Assembly: GCA_902570695.1 (NCBI GenBank)
Contig: CACFZE010000001.1
Coordinates: 237,692 to 301,691 of the forward strand
Length of the DNA stretch: 64,000 nucleotides
Direction: 5' to 3'
Source: an uncultured Pelagibacteraceae bacterium
GTDB lineage: Bacteria; Pseudomonadota; Alphaproteobacteria; Pelagibacterales; Pelagibacteraceae
Under the pieces are notes generated by a model. It did not search any database. It had not been told where the DNA came from and saw nothing but the letters and a program-made list of their open reading frames with translations. Below, piece after piece: positions 51,900 to 60,772 of this stretch. Every line of letters starts with the position of its first letter. Positions within the stretch are counted from its first letter, which is position 1. The translations under genes were made by a program, and so were the position numbers.

Positions 51900-52801
51900 T
51901 ATGCTAATTTCTTCTCTGATTTTGGAACATATACAACTTCAATTACACCACCAAGAATTATTAGAACACTTCCTAGTGTTTCTCTCCAACCAAAAGGTTC
52001 ATTTGTTAAAATACTAGCACTAACAACACCAACAATTATTTCAGCTAAAAATAAAATAGATGATAAACCGGCTCCTAATTTACTTGGAGCCCAAAAGATT
52101 ATTACCCCTGTAGGAATAAAATAAAATATCGAAATAAGTAATAAAAAAGTGGACATTGACATGACAACCTCCACTGATGGAACTGGTCCTAAATAATCTA
52201 CTAAGAATAACCCAATAGGTATACTGGCTAAACCTCCATAGAAAAAGAATGTGAATATAATTGGAAAGACGCCATCTGTTTTAATTATTTCCATTCTAAT
52301 TAAACCAGCACCAAATAGTGCACCTCCAGCAAGGGCCAACCAATCCCCTGCATTTTGAGGTAAAGGAATTATATTCTCTTGACTGAATACAATCCACAAA
52401 CCTCCTAGTGCTAAACCTAATGTGATTACCCTTTTCCAACCAAATTTCTTTTTTAAAAATATAATTTCAAATATTGTTGTCCAAACAGGTATCATGTAAA
52501 ACATGATTAATGCTTTAACTACATCAGTAAGAAGAAAGCTAAGAGCATAACAAACAAATCCACTTCCAACAAAAAAACCAGTGAGAGGAAATTCCAATCC
52601 AATAGACTTTCCTTTTATAACTCTCCAAATTGCGACTGGTGATAATATTAATATTCCAACTGCCATTTGGGATATTGTTCCCCAGCCACCAGTCAAACCT
52701 CCATCTTCTAGTATTCTTTGAGGTAACCAATAAATTCCCCATGAACCGGCAGCAATAGCTAATGCACATGAAATTTTAAAATGATGAGGGTGTCTGGTCA
52801 T
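51899..52801 (-). CDS. EamA/DMT-family transporter
   Basis: The 300-residue inner-membrane protein has about ten hydrophobic segments in two EamA repeats: LTDVVKALIMFYMIPVWTTI marks the end of the first and SILFLAEIIVGVVSASILTN that of the second. The drug/metabolite transporter family exports amino acids and other small metabolites; substrate unknown. It starts on the amidase stop codon (TAATG), so it may move the amidase product or substrate. Confidence 0.88.
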   Translation of the reverse strand: MTRHPHHFKISCALAIAAGSWGIYWLPQRILEDGGLTGGWGTISQMAVGILILSPVAIWRVIKGKSIGLEFPLTGFFVGSGFVCYALSFLLTDVVKALIMFYMIPVWTTIFEIIFLKKKFGWKRVITLGLALGGLWIVFSQENIIPLPQNAGDWLALAGGALFGAGLIRMEIIKTDGVFPIIFTFFFYGGLASIPIGLFLVDYLGPVPSVEVVMSMSTFLLLISIFYFIPTGVIIFWAPSKLGAGLSSILFLAEIIVGVVSASILTNEPFGWRETLGSVLIILGGVIEVVYVPKSEKKLA

Positions 52802-54216
52802 TATTGTTGCATTAATTTTGGTTTAAATTTTGAAAAGTTAAAAATTTCTTCATAAGATTTGGCAAAGTTAATTACTTTATTATCTTCTTTAACATTTGCT
52901 ATAATCTGTATTCCCATCGGTAGCCCTTTATTATTAAAGCCTACTGGAATAGATATAGTTGGCAAACCAAGCAAACTTGATAATGTATAGACTTCCATAT
53001 ATCTATGATAAGTGTCAATTTTATTATTATTGATAAATTCTGGATTATTTAGGTTCTTTTCAAACGGAAATAATTGAGCCGAAGGTAATGCTAAAAAATC
53101 ATAATGTTTAAATAGGTTTTGAATTTTATCCATATATTTATTTCTTATTTCTATTGCTTTTAAAACATCGTTTGTTTCGACGCTTTTCCCTTTTTCATAT
53201 TCCCAATATGCTTGAGAAGGTAATTCATTTAAATTTTTTAAATTATATAACAAAAAGTTTTCATATAATGTTTTGGCTCTTAATGTTATCCAAGAATACC
53301 ATAATTCTCCTGAGTTAATTTCAGTTTTTAAATTTTCAACATTTAAACTATTTGATTGTAATTTTTTTAAAATATTTTCACATAAGTCTATAATTCCATC
53401 TTCATAATTATATTGTTCGTTTAGATCAATACACCATCCAATTTTTAAATCTGAAAGTTTTTTATTATTTATATCTTTAATATCGAAAGATAATTTATCT
53501 TTTACATTTTTCCCTTTTATATAGTTAAATAAAAATTCCATGTCATTGGGAGTCCTAGCAAAACATCCGGTTGTAGACATTAAAGGAAAATCTTTTAAAT
53601 TTTTAATTTCAAATCTATCTTCTGCAATCGCACCAGGTGTTGGTCTTAATCCATAAATATTTGCAAATGCTGCTGGGTTTCTACAAGATCCCATCATATC
53701 TGTGCCATCTGCAAAAGGAATTAAATTTGCCGCAACAGCTGCTGCTGCACCACCTGATGACCCTCCTGCTGACTTACTATAATCATAAACATTGGAGGTG
53801 GCTCCATAAACTCTGTTAGTAGTATGACAACCAACAGCAAATTCAGAGAGATTTGTTTTACCAATTAAAATTGTGTTTTTTCTATAATTATCTACTAATA
53901 AAGAGTTCTGTTTTGGGATATTTTTTAATAACTCTTTGTGTCCATAGCATGTTACCTCATTTTTAATATCAAATAATTCTTTAACAGCAATTGGAAGACC
54001 GTAAATATCATCTTTGTCATTATTACTATTAAAATTTTCATCTTTTAATTTTGCTTCTTCAGTAATTTTTGTTTCATCTATATGTGAAATAATAGCATTT
54101 AATTTTGGATTGAATTTTTTTATTCTATCTAAATAGAAATTTACTACCTCTACTATTTTAATTTCTCTTTTTTTTATTTTTGAAATTATTTGATGGACAG
54201 AAAAATTCTCAAGCAC
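52801..54216 (-). CDS. amidase-signature family hydrolase
   Basis: The 471-residue amidase-signature enzyme has the catalytic Lys in LPIAVKELFDIKNEVTCYGH, the cis-Ser/Gly-Ser region in SAGGSSGGAAAAVAANLIPF, and the nucleophile Ser in DGTDMMGSCRNPAAF. The Ser-Ser-Lys triad is therefore intact. C-terminal TISIPVGFNNKGLPMGIQII is typical. It hydrolyses an amide; not GatA, since no gatB/gatC is adjacent. It is flanked by an iron alcohol dehydrogenase and a transporter on the same strand. Confidence 0.88.
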   Translation of the reverse strand: MLENFSVHQIISKIKKREIKIVEVVNFYLDRIKKFNPKLNAIISHIDETKITEEAKLKDENFNSNNDKDDIYGLPIAVKELFDIKNEVTCYGHKELLKNIPKQNSLLVDNYRKNTILIGKTNLSEFAVGCHTTNRVYGATSNVYDYSKSAGGSSGGAAAAVAANLIPFADGTDMMGSCRNPAAFANIYGLRPTPGAIAEDRFEIKNLKDFPLMSTTGCFARTPNDMEFLFNYIKGKNVKDKLSFDIKDINNKKLSDLKIGWCIDLNEQYNYEDGIIDLCENILKKLQSNSLNVENLKTEINSGELWYSWITLRAKTLYENFLLYNLKNLNELPSQAYWEYEKGKSVETNDVLKAIEIRNKYMDKIQNLFKHYDFLALPSAQLFPFEKNLNNPEFINNNKIDTYHRYMEVYTLSSLLGLPTISIPVGFNNKGLPMGIQIIANVKEDNKVINFAKSYEEIFNFSKFKPKLMQQ

Positions 54217-54226
54217 TTAATTAAAC

Positions 54227-55417
54227 CTATCTTGCTTGTCTAATACTCTCTAAAACTAAAGTCTTGACTTCATCTAATGATGCCTTTTTAGGATTTTGTC
54301 CATAAGCTTGATCTAACATTGATTTCTTTGCTATTCTCTCTTGGCAATCTTCAGGCACTCCTAATTCATTTAATCCTTTAGGGATCTTTAATCTATCTAG
54401 AATTATATTTAAGTTGTCTTGAAAACTTTCAATTGAATGGTTTTCAAATTGCATAGCCTCTGACATTCTTTTTACTTTTTCTTCTAATCCAGGCAAATTA
54501 TATTTCATGACTGCAGGAAGTATAATTGCATTGGTCAATCCATGATGAGTATTATATTCAGCGCCAACCATGTGCGAAATTGCATGAACTAAACCTAAGC
54601 CTTTTAAGAAAGCTATTCCACCCAAATAAGATCCAATAATCATTCCTCCTCTAGCTAAGAGATTATCAGGTTCTTCGACAGCTGCATAAAGTGATTTTGA
54701 AATTAAATTTAAACTTTCTAAAGCGGAACCATCACAAAGTGGATGAAACATAGGAACACTATAACCTTCAATTGAATGTATCATTGCATCTATGCCTGTC
54801 CAGGCAGTAAGATTTGCTGGTAATTTTAAAGTTAACTCTGGATCTACTAAAGCTAAACATGGTCGGGCGTCTGGATGCCATAAACAAAACTTCATTCCTT
54901 TTTCAAGATGAGTGACCATGGCAGTAACTTCTGTTTCAGCGCCTGTTCCAGCTGTAGTTGGAATAGTAATTATTTTTGGAAAAGGATTTTCCATGGTTAA
55001 TTTTGGTGGCTCTTTTTCAAATTCAAAATCCCATAACGGTACACCACTATCAACTGTAAGAGAAATTGCTTTTCCTCCATCCATTGCACTTCCGCCGCCT
55101 ATTGCAATTATTGCATCATGATTACCTTCACGAAATTTTTTACATCCAGAATCTATTTCATCATCTCTGGGGTTTGGTGATATATTTGAATAAATATCTG
55201 ATTTGATTTTTGAATCATTAAGTAAATTTTGTAAATCACTTATAAATGGTAAATTTACACTACCACTATCAGTAACAATTAATGCATTGTTTATTTTAAA
55301 ATTTTTGCAAAACATTCCAATTTCTTTAAATCTTCCAGGTCCATAAGCTGTAAATGTTGGGAATGTCCAATCCTGATTATTTAATAAAAATTCTTCATTA
55401 AGCTTAAAATTTTGCAT
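54227..55417 (-). CDS. iron-containing alcohol dehydrogenase
   Basis: The 396-residue group III alcohol dehydrogenase has NAD-binding DAIIAIGGGSAMDGGKAISL, TTAGTGAETEVTAM, and the iron ligands in DAMIHSIEGY and GLVHAISHMVGAEYNTHHG. It interconverts an alcohol and an aldehyde or 4-hydroxyacid. The specific substrate cannot be read. It is the first gene of the minus-strand run that ends with homocysteine methyltransferase copy 2, diverging from the EamA gene at 55456 by 38 bases. Confidence 0.92.
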   Translation of the reverse strand: MQNFKLNEEFLLNNQDWTFPTFTAYGPGRFKEIGMFCKNFKINNALIVTDSGSVNLPFISDLQNLLNDSKIKSDIYSNISPNPRDDEIDSGCKKFREGNHDAIIAIGGGSAMDGGKAISLTVDSGVPLWDFEFEKEPPKLTMENPFPKIITIPTTAGTGAETEVTAMVTHLEKGMKFCLWHPDARPCLALVDPELTLKLPANLTAWTGIDAMIHSIEGYSVPMFHPLCDGSALESLNLISKSLYAAVEEPDNLLARGGMIIGSYLGGIAFLKGLGLVHAISHMVGAEYNTHHGLTNAIILPAVMKYNLPGLEEKVKRMSEAMQFENHSIESFQDNLNIILDRLKIPKGLNELGVPEDCQERIAKKSMLDQAYGQNPKKASLDEVKTLVLESIRQAR

Positions 55418-55455
55418 AATATTTTAAAAACTTATACTAATTTCAATATTATTAA

Positions 55456-56388
55456 ATGAAAATTTCATCCGAAAAAACAGATTTAAAAAAAACATATTTA
55501 GCTATTGCTACGATGCTCTTAGCAATTTTGTGTATAGATCTTTACATGGTTATTATTAAATTTTTAGGTGATGAATACTCAATAATTCAATTAACTTTAT
55601 TTAGAAATGTAGCAGCAATTATACCTTTACTATTATTGATCTTATTCACAAATGAATTTTCAACAATATTTAAAAACATAGGAAATAAGTTTTTGATATT
55701 GAGTTGCTTGAGAGGAATATGTTTTCTTTCTATGAATGTGTTCATTTTCATCTCAGTAGTAAATCTGGAATTTGCAACAGCTATGACGTTAACCTTCTCA
55801 TCTCCTTTCTTCATAGTAATACTATCAATAATTTTATTGAGTGAAAAAATTGGTATTTATAGATGGTCAGCAGTTATAATTGGTTTTGTTGGTGTAGTTA
55901 TGATAATGAAACCAACAAGTGAAATTTTTAGTTTGTACTCAATTTTTCCAATTCTAACAGCTATAGCATGGGCTTTCACTGTCATTATTTTAAAATTCAT
56001 TCAAGGCAATCATTCAACTGCTAAAATTCAGTTATACACATTAATATTTAATGTCATTGGTGGTTTAATATTATTTTTTGTAACTACAGGACATGTTGAA
56101 ATTAAAAATTTTAAAGATTTTATTTTGATGACAATGACTGGAGTTTTGGGTGGTACAGCAGCAATATTGTTTATTTATTCTTATCGTTTAATTTCAGCAA
56201 GTAAAATAGCTTCATTTGAGTATCTTGGTATACCGTCATCTTTTATTCTTGGTTGGATTTTCTTTAATGAAGCTCCATGGAGTCAATTATTTCCTGGGGT
56301 AATAGTAATTATTTTTGCTGGTATGATTATTATATGGAGAGATAATATTAAGAATAAATCAATAGAAGGTAATAAGCAAATTTATTGA
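55456..56388 (+). CDS. EamA/DMT-family transporter
   Basis: The 310-residue protein has about ten membrane segments in two EamA repeats: SIIQLTLFRNVAAIIPLLLL, ATAMTLTFSSPFFIVILSII and ASFEYLGIPSSFILGWIFFN are the conserved parts. It is not closely similar to the EamA protein at 51899-52801. Substrate unknown. It overlaps the convergent ProV-like gene by 7 bases at the stops. Confidence 0.9.
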   Translation: MKISSEKTDLKKTYLAIATMLLAILCIDLYMVIIKFLGDEYSIIQLTLFRNVAAIIPLLLLILFTNEFSTIFKNIGNKFLILSCLRGICFLSMNVFIFISVVNLEFATAMTLTFSSPFFIVILSIILLSEKIGIYRWSAVIIGFVGVVMIMKPTSEIFSLYSIFPILTAIAWAFTVIILKFIQGNHSTAKIQLYTLIFNVIGGLILFFVTTGHVEIKNFKDFILMTMTGVLGGTAAILFIYSYRLISASKIASFEYLGIPSSFILGWIFFNEAPWSQLFPGVIVIIFAGMIIIWRDNIKNKSIEGNKQIY

Positions 56389-57428
56389 TTTGATCTCATA
56401 GATTTCATGACTATTACTCTATCTATTTCACCTAATAGCTTTCCACTTTCGTTACAAACTACTGGATAAGTTTTATCATTATCAATAAGCCTATCTATTA
56501 AATTTTCAATTTTAGAATTATCTAAAATATTATCTTTTCCATTCTCAAATAAATTTTTTGTTTCATTGCAACATTCTGTTCTCATGACTTTGCCAGCACT
56601 CAATACTTTATATTTAGGAACATCTTCGCAAAAATCTTTAACATATTGATCTTTTGGATTAGATACAATTTCTTCAGGTGTACCAACTTGTGAAACCTCT
56701 CCATCTTTCATGATTGCAATGTGGTCTCCCATTTTAATTGCCTCTAAAAAGTCGTGAGTTATAAATACCATGGTTTTTTGAAGCTTTTCTTGGATCTTTA
56801 AAAGCTCATCTTGCATTTCTCTTCTAATCAAAGGATCTAAAGCTGAAAAAGGTTCATCAAAGATTAATATTTCAGGATCCACAGCTAACGCTCTTGCAAG
56901 TCCTACCCTTTGCTGCATACCTCCAGATAATTCTCTTGGATAATTATTATGCCAACCATCTAAGCCAACCATTTTTAAAACTTCCATTGACTTTTCTGTT
57001 CTTATATCTTTTTTTGTTCCTCTTACTTCTAATCCATAACCAATATTTTCTAGGACTGTTCTATGAGGAAATAAACCAAAATGTTGGAAAACCATGCTCA
57101 TTTTATTTCTTCTTAATTCTAATAATTCACTTGCGCTCATTTTTGTAACTTCAACATCGTCCATTTTCACAATGCCAGCTGTTGGTTCAATCAATCTCGA
57201 AATACATCTCACTAGTGTTGATTTTCCACTACCAGATAATCCCATTACTACAAATGTTTCACCTTTTTGAATTGAGAAACTGACATCTTTAACAGCAACA
57301 ACATGTCCGGTCTTTTCTTGAACTTCCTTAATACTTAAATTTTTATCAAGGTTTTTAATAATTCTTTTTTCGTCTGGTCCAAATAACTTCCATATATTTG
57401 TACAAGTGATTTTTTGTTCTACAGCCAT
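56382..57428 (-). CDS. glycine betaine/proline-type ABC transporter ATPase (ProV/OpuAA-like, copy 1)
   Basis: The 348-residue ATPase has the ProV-specific extended N-terminus (ITCTNIWKLFGPDEKRIIKN) before Walker A MGLSGSGKSTLVRCISRLIE. The Q-loop is FQHFGLFPHRTVLENIGYG, the signature LSGGMQQRVGLARALAVDPE, and Walker B EILIFDEPFSALDPLIRREM. The C-terminus is reduced to one partial CBS-like region (VCNESGKLLGEIDRVIVM), with two Cys (ECCNE) before it. It energises osmolyte uptake with the divergent permease and binding protein at 57506-60717. A near-identical architecture recurs at 62013-63038. Confidence 0.92.
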   Translation of the reverse strand: MAVEQKITCTNIWKLFGPDEKRIIKNLDKNLSIKEVQEKTGHVVAVKDVSFSIQKGETFVVMGLSGSGKSTLVRCISRLIEPTAGIVKMDDVEVTKMSASELLELRRNKMSMVFQHFGLFPHRTVLENIGYGLEVRGTKKDIRTEKSMEVLKMVGLDGWHNNYPRELSGGMQQRVGLARALAVDPEILIFDEPFSALDPLIRREMQDELLKIQEKLQKTMVFITHDFLEAIKMGDHIAIMKDGEVSQVGTPEEIVSNPKDQYVKDFCEDVPKYKVLSAGKVMRTECCNETKNLFENGKDNILDNSKIENLIDRLIDNDKTYPVVCNESGKLLGEIDRVIVMKSMRSNQ

Positions 57429-57463
57429 TTTTAATAAATAATATTACCTCAAAAATAGACAAT

Positions 57464-57484
57464 ATTTTACTTTAAATGTAAAAT
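57464..57484. promoter_or_regulatory. 21-bp inverted repeat between divergent proV-like and fused permease genes
   Basis: Arms ATTTTAC (57464-57470) and GTAAAAT (57478-57484) are perfectly complementary around a 7-base centre that extends the symmetry partly. It lies in the 77-base divergent region, 36 bases before the proV start and 22 before the permease start, a plausible operator controlling both directions. Confidence 0.4.
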
Positions 57485-57505
57485 TATTTATTTTAACTTG
57501 CTAAC

Positions 57506-59626
57506 ATGGCTACTAGAACTGATTTAATAGATAAATCAAATCAATCAAAAAACATAATAACTTATGTAATTATTGGAGTTGTTTTTTTGGTAGCACTTTG
57601 GCTATCTACTCAAAGTGAAGGGCCTTCAAAATTTCCTAAAGAAGTCACTGATAAATTTACATTTACAGCTTGGGTGAATGACGGAGAAGATTATTTAAAA
57701 AAAAATTATAGATGGGTCACTAAAATTATAGCAAGCTATATAAAAGAAACTTATTATTTTTTAGAAGACTTTTTGCTTGAATCTCCTTGGATTTTAATTG
57801 CAGCAATAATTGTTATACCATGCATAATTGCAGGTGGTTTGCGATTGGGAATTTACTCATCTTTTGTAGTTTATTTTTGGGGAGCAACAGGAATGTGGGA
57901 ACCATCTTTACAAACAGTGGCATTGATGGGTTTGTCAGTTTTATTATGCGTATTTTTTGGATTTATACTGGGTGTCTTGTGTTCACAAAGTAATAGATTT
58001 GAAAATTTCATGAAGCCAGTCTTAGATACTATGCAAGTCATGCCAGCATTTGTGTATTTGTTCCCAGCATTATTTTTTTTTGGGATCGGGGGTGCGCCAG
58101 CAATATTAGCTACCATGATATATGCTATGCCTCCAATAATAAGATTGACGAATACTGGCATAAGGCAAGTGCCAGCTCAAACTATAGAGTCTGCCACTTC
58201 CTTTGGTTCAAGTAAACTTCAGTTGTTATTTAAAATTAAAATTCCATTATCTTTACCAAGTATAATGATGGGTATTAACCAAGTAATAATGATGGCATTG
58301 GCATTAGTGGTTCTTGCATGTTTTATAGGTGCTGAAGGTATTGGTGGTCAAGTTTGGCAAGCAATAAGAAGATTGGATGTTGGCTGGGCAATGGAAGGTG
58401 GGCTATGTATTTTATTCATGGCGATAATGTTTGATAGATTTAGTTTAGCGTTTAGTAAAGATAAAGAAAGACTTCCTTCAGATGTTCAAAGATTTTATTT
58501 ACTTCCTCAAAGTTGGGAAAAATATCAAATCGCAAAAATTTTAGAAACTCCATTAAGTTTTGGAAATAAGATTTTAAAAATCATATGTCAAACAGTTACA
58601 TCTGCTATAGCAACAGTATTTAAAGTCTTTGTTTCAATTTTTAATAAATCTACTGGAGAAAACATTGGTGAATTTATTAGCAAAAGATATTATGTTATTC
58701 CTTATTTTTTAGTTTTATTTCTAATTGCATTTATAGATAATTACTTTTTAGAAATAGGAACATTTCCAAAGGAATGGAAATTATCAATAAGACAACCAAT
58801 TAGTAACGCAGTGGAAAGCTTGACTGTAAATCCTGGATTTATTTCTTTTGCAAAAGGTTTAAGAGCTTTTGTTTATTTAAATTTGTTAAGACCTTTAGAT
58901 GTTTTTCTAACTCAAATACCTTGGTGGTATACATTAGCAGTATTTTCAGCTTTAGGTTATGTAACTGTTGGAATAAGATTTGCAATAATTACTGCAGTTC
59001 TTCTTCTATTTATTGGTGCATGTGGAATATGGACTCAATCAATGATAACTTTATCATCAGTGCTTGTGTCTGTTGTGCTGTGTTTTGTTATAGGAGTTCC
59101 TCTTGGAATAATTGCATCTTATAATGAAAGATTTAGAAATATTCAGAACGTAGTGTTGGATGCAATGCAAACACTTCCTTATTTCTGTTATTTAATTCCT
59201 GTTTTAATGTTTTTTGGTGGTGGAACAGTGTCAGCTGTTATTGCTACAGTAATATATTCTATTCCACCAATAATTCGATTAACATCATTAGGCTTAACTC
59301 AAGTTTCTGGTACTTATTCTGAAGTATCAAGATCATTTGGTGGTACACTTATTCAAACATTAAATAAAATTAAATTTCCATTAGCGATACCTAGTTTAGT
59401 AATTGGATTTAATCAGACTGTAATTATGGCGTTTGCTATGCAAATAGTTACACCGCTCATTGGTGGTAAGGGCTTGGGTTTAGAAGTATTTAATGGTCTT
59501 GCGAGATCCGATACTGGAAGAGGATTAGCAGCTGGAGTTGGAATTGTATTGTTAGCTATTATTATTGATAGAATTACACTTGCGTGGACTAAAAAACAAA
59601 GAGAAGCTTTAGGCTTAATAAGTTAA
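57506..59626 (+). CDS. double-length glycine betaine-type ABC permease (two fused ProW domains)
   Basis: The 706-residue membrane protein consists of two tandem ProW/OpuAB-like permease domains, about residues 60-320 and 410-700. Each carries the same pattern: VLDTMQVMPAFVYLFPALFF versus VLDAMQTLPYFCYLIPVLMF, and EAA loops SATSFGSSKLQLLFKIKIPL versus VSRSFGGTLIQTLNKIKFPL. A single polypeptide would thus supply both halves of the channel that normally form by homodimerisation. Each half is preceded by its own N-terminal membrane helices. It precedes the binding-protein gene, separated by a weak hairpin. Confidence 0.92.
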   Translation: MATRTDLIDKSNQSKNIITYVIIGVVFLVALWLSTQSEGPSKFPKEVTDKFTFTAWVNDGEDYLKKNYRWVTKIIASYIKETYYFLEDFLLESPWILIAAIIVIPCIIAGGLRLGIYSSFVVYFWGATGMWEPSLQTVALMGLSVLLCVFFGFILGVLCSQSNRFENFMKPVLDTMQVMPAFVYLFPALFFFGIGGAPAILATMIYAMPPIIRLTNTGIRQVPAQTIESATSFGSSKLQLLFKIKIPLSLPSIMMGINQVIMMALALVVLACFIGAEGIGGQVWQAIRRLDVGWAMEGGLCILFMAIMFDRFSLAFSKDKERLPSDVQRFYLLPQSWEKYQIAKILETPLSFGNKILKIICQTVTSAIATVFKVFVSIFNKSTGENIGEFISKRYYVIPYFLVLFLIAFIDNYFLEIGTFPKEWKLSIRQPISNAVESLTVNPGFISFAKGLRAFVYLNLLRPLDVFLTQIPWWYTLAVFSALGYVTVGIRFAIITAVLLLFIGACGIWTQSMITLSSVLVSVVLCFVIGVPLGIIASYNERFRNIQNVVLDAMQTLPYFCYLIPVLMFFGGGTVSAVIATVIYSIPPIIRLTSLGLTQVSGTYSEVSRSFGGTLIQTLNKIKFPLAIPSLVIGFNQTVIMAFAMQIVTPLIGGKGLGLEVFNGLARSDTGRGLAAGVGIVLLAIIIDRITLAWTKKQREALGLIS

Positions 59627-59628
59627 GA

Positions 59629-59644
59629 CAAATAGTACTATTTG
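59629..59644. promoter_or_regulatory. 16-bp perfect palindrome before the binding-protein gene
   Basis: CAAATAGTACTATTTG is fully self-complementary and begins three bases after the permease stop codon. It could be an operator or part of a transcript end. No T-run follows it, so it is not a terminator by itself. Confidence 0.4.
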
Positions 59645-59660
59645 CGTGGTTTACATACTT

Positions 59661-59687
59661 ATACATTTTGATCTAAAATGTATTTTT
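59661..59687 (+). terminator. weak hairpin with T-run between permease and binding-protein genes
   Basis: A 9-bp AT-rich stem pairs 59661-59669 (ATACATTTT) with 59675-59683 around a 5-base loop, followed by TTTTT at 59683-59687. This looks like an intrinsic terminator or attenuator separating the permease from the strongly expressed binding protein, which has a GAGAGGA ribosome-binding site 5-11 bases before its ATG. Confidence 0.55.
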
Positions 59688-59712
59688 AATTAATTAAAAA
59701 GAGAGGAAATAA

Positions 59713-60717
59713 ATGAAGTTATCAAAAAAGATATCAGCACTAATTCTTTCTGTAGCTCTGTTAATTGGAAGCTTTGGTCAAGCCAATGCAGCCAAAAGAC
59801 TTCATGCAGCTATAGCAGATTGGACTGGTGGGATAATTACTTGCGAAGTTGCCGTAGCAATTCTTGAAAGAGAAATGGGATACAAAATTAAACAAACTGT
59901 ATTTCCTTCAGGAACTGGTTTATGGGAAGCAATCGCTGCAGGTGAGCTAGACTTCGCTTGCGAAAGTTGGCCAAGTTACGCTGAAGCTGACACTGTTATG
60001 TTAAATGAGGATCTAATATACGAAGGTAAAGTCGTTGGTACATACAGTGGTGATGGAAGTGTAGACTTACTTGGAACAGCAGGAATAATCGGTATGTCAG
60101 ACTACTGGATACCAAGATACGCTGCTGAAGAACTAGGTATTAAAACTTGGAAAGACTTAAATAAACACAAAGCAAAATTTGCAACTATTGAAAGTGGTGA
60201 GAGAGGTAGACTTATTGGATGTCCGGTTCCAGGTTGGAACTGTCATGATCAAAAAAGACTTGATCTTTTAGGAATAGACTTCCAAGCTGATGAACTCGGA
60301 ACAGAAGCTGCTGCTATTGCAGAAGCAAAAGCTGCTTACATGCGAAAAGAACCATTTTTACTTTATCTATGGTCGCCACATTGGTTCTTTGGTGCTTATG
60401 ATATGGTTGGTGTACAACTTCCAGATCACAAAGTTTGTGACAGCTTCACTGAAGCAAATAACTGGAAAGATTGTGGAACTGCTGCATGGCCAGCAACTGG
60501 TTGGGCTAAAGATTACACGATGAACTATGGAAACCCAGCTACTTTTGCTAGCGCTGAACATGCTGATGCTAAGAAGTTCTTTGAAAAAATGTCTTTACAA
60601 AATATCGACCAAGCTAAAATGTTAGTTGAAGTTGATCAAAATGGAAGAGATGTTAAAGAAGTTGTTAATGAGTGGTTAGACAATAATCCAGATAAATGGA
60701 AAAGTTGGCTTCCATAA
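59713..60717 (+). CDS. glycine betaine/choline-type ABC transporter substrate-binding protein (OpuAC family)
   Basis: The 334-residue binding protein has a signal peptide (SALILSVALLIGSFGQANA, cleaved before Ala27) and OpuAC-type motifs: AIADWTGGIITCEVAVAILE, FPSGTGLWEAIAAGELDFAC, ESWPSYAEAD, and ligand-cage aromatic residues in WSPHWFFGAYDM and WPATGWAKDY. The aromatic residues are consistent with quaternary-amine binding such as glycine betaine, choline or carnitine. It follows the fused permease and is closed by the strong terminator at 60741-60772. The gamma-butyrobetaine hydroxylase-like gene next door makes butyrobetaine or carnitine worth considering. Confidence 0.92.
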   Translation: MKLSKKISALILSVALLIGSFGQANAAKRLHAAIADWTGGIITCEVAVAILEREMGYKIKQTVFPSGTGLWEAIAAGELDFACESWPSYAEADTVMLNEDLIYEGKVVGTYSGDGSVDLLGTAGIIGMSDYWIPRYAAEELGIKTWKDLNKHKAKFATIESGERGRLIGCPVPGWNCHDQKRLDLLGIDFQADELGTEAAAIAEAKAAYMRKEPFLLYLWSPHWFFGAYDMVGVQLPDHKVCDSFTEANNWKDCGTAAWPATGWAKDYTMNYGNPATFASAEHADAKKFFEKMSLQNIDQAKMLVEVDQNGRDVKEVVNEWLDNNPDKWKSWLP

Positions 60718-60740
60718 TAACTTTAAAATAAACTAGATAA

Positions 60741-60772
60741 AAAGGGCTTTGATTTTCAAAGCCCTTTTTTTT
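60741..60772. terminator. bidirectional rho-independent terminator between convergent genes
   Basis: A perfect 11-bp stem 60741-60751/60757-60767 (AAAGGGCTTTG/CAAAGCCCTTT) has a 5-base loop, with an eight-T run (60765-60772) on the plus strand. On the minus strand the complement of 60739-60743 gives five Ts. It therefore serves both the binding-protein gene and the convergent dioxygenase gene, whose stop codon begins at 60771. Confidence 0.92.
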
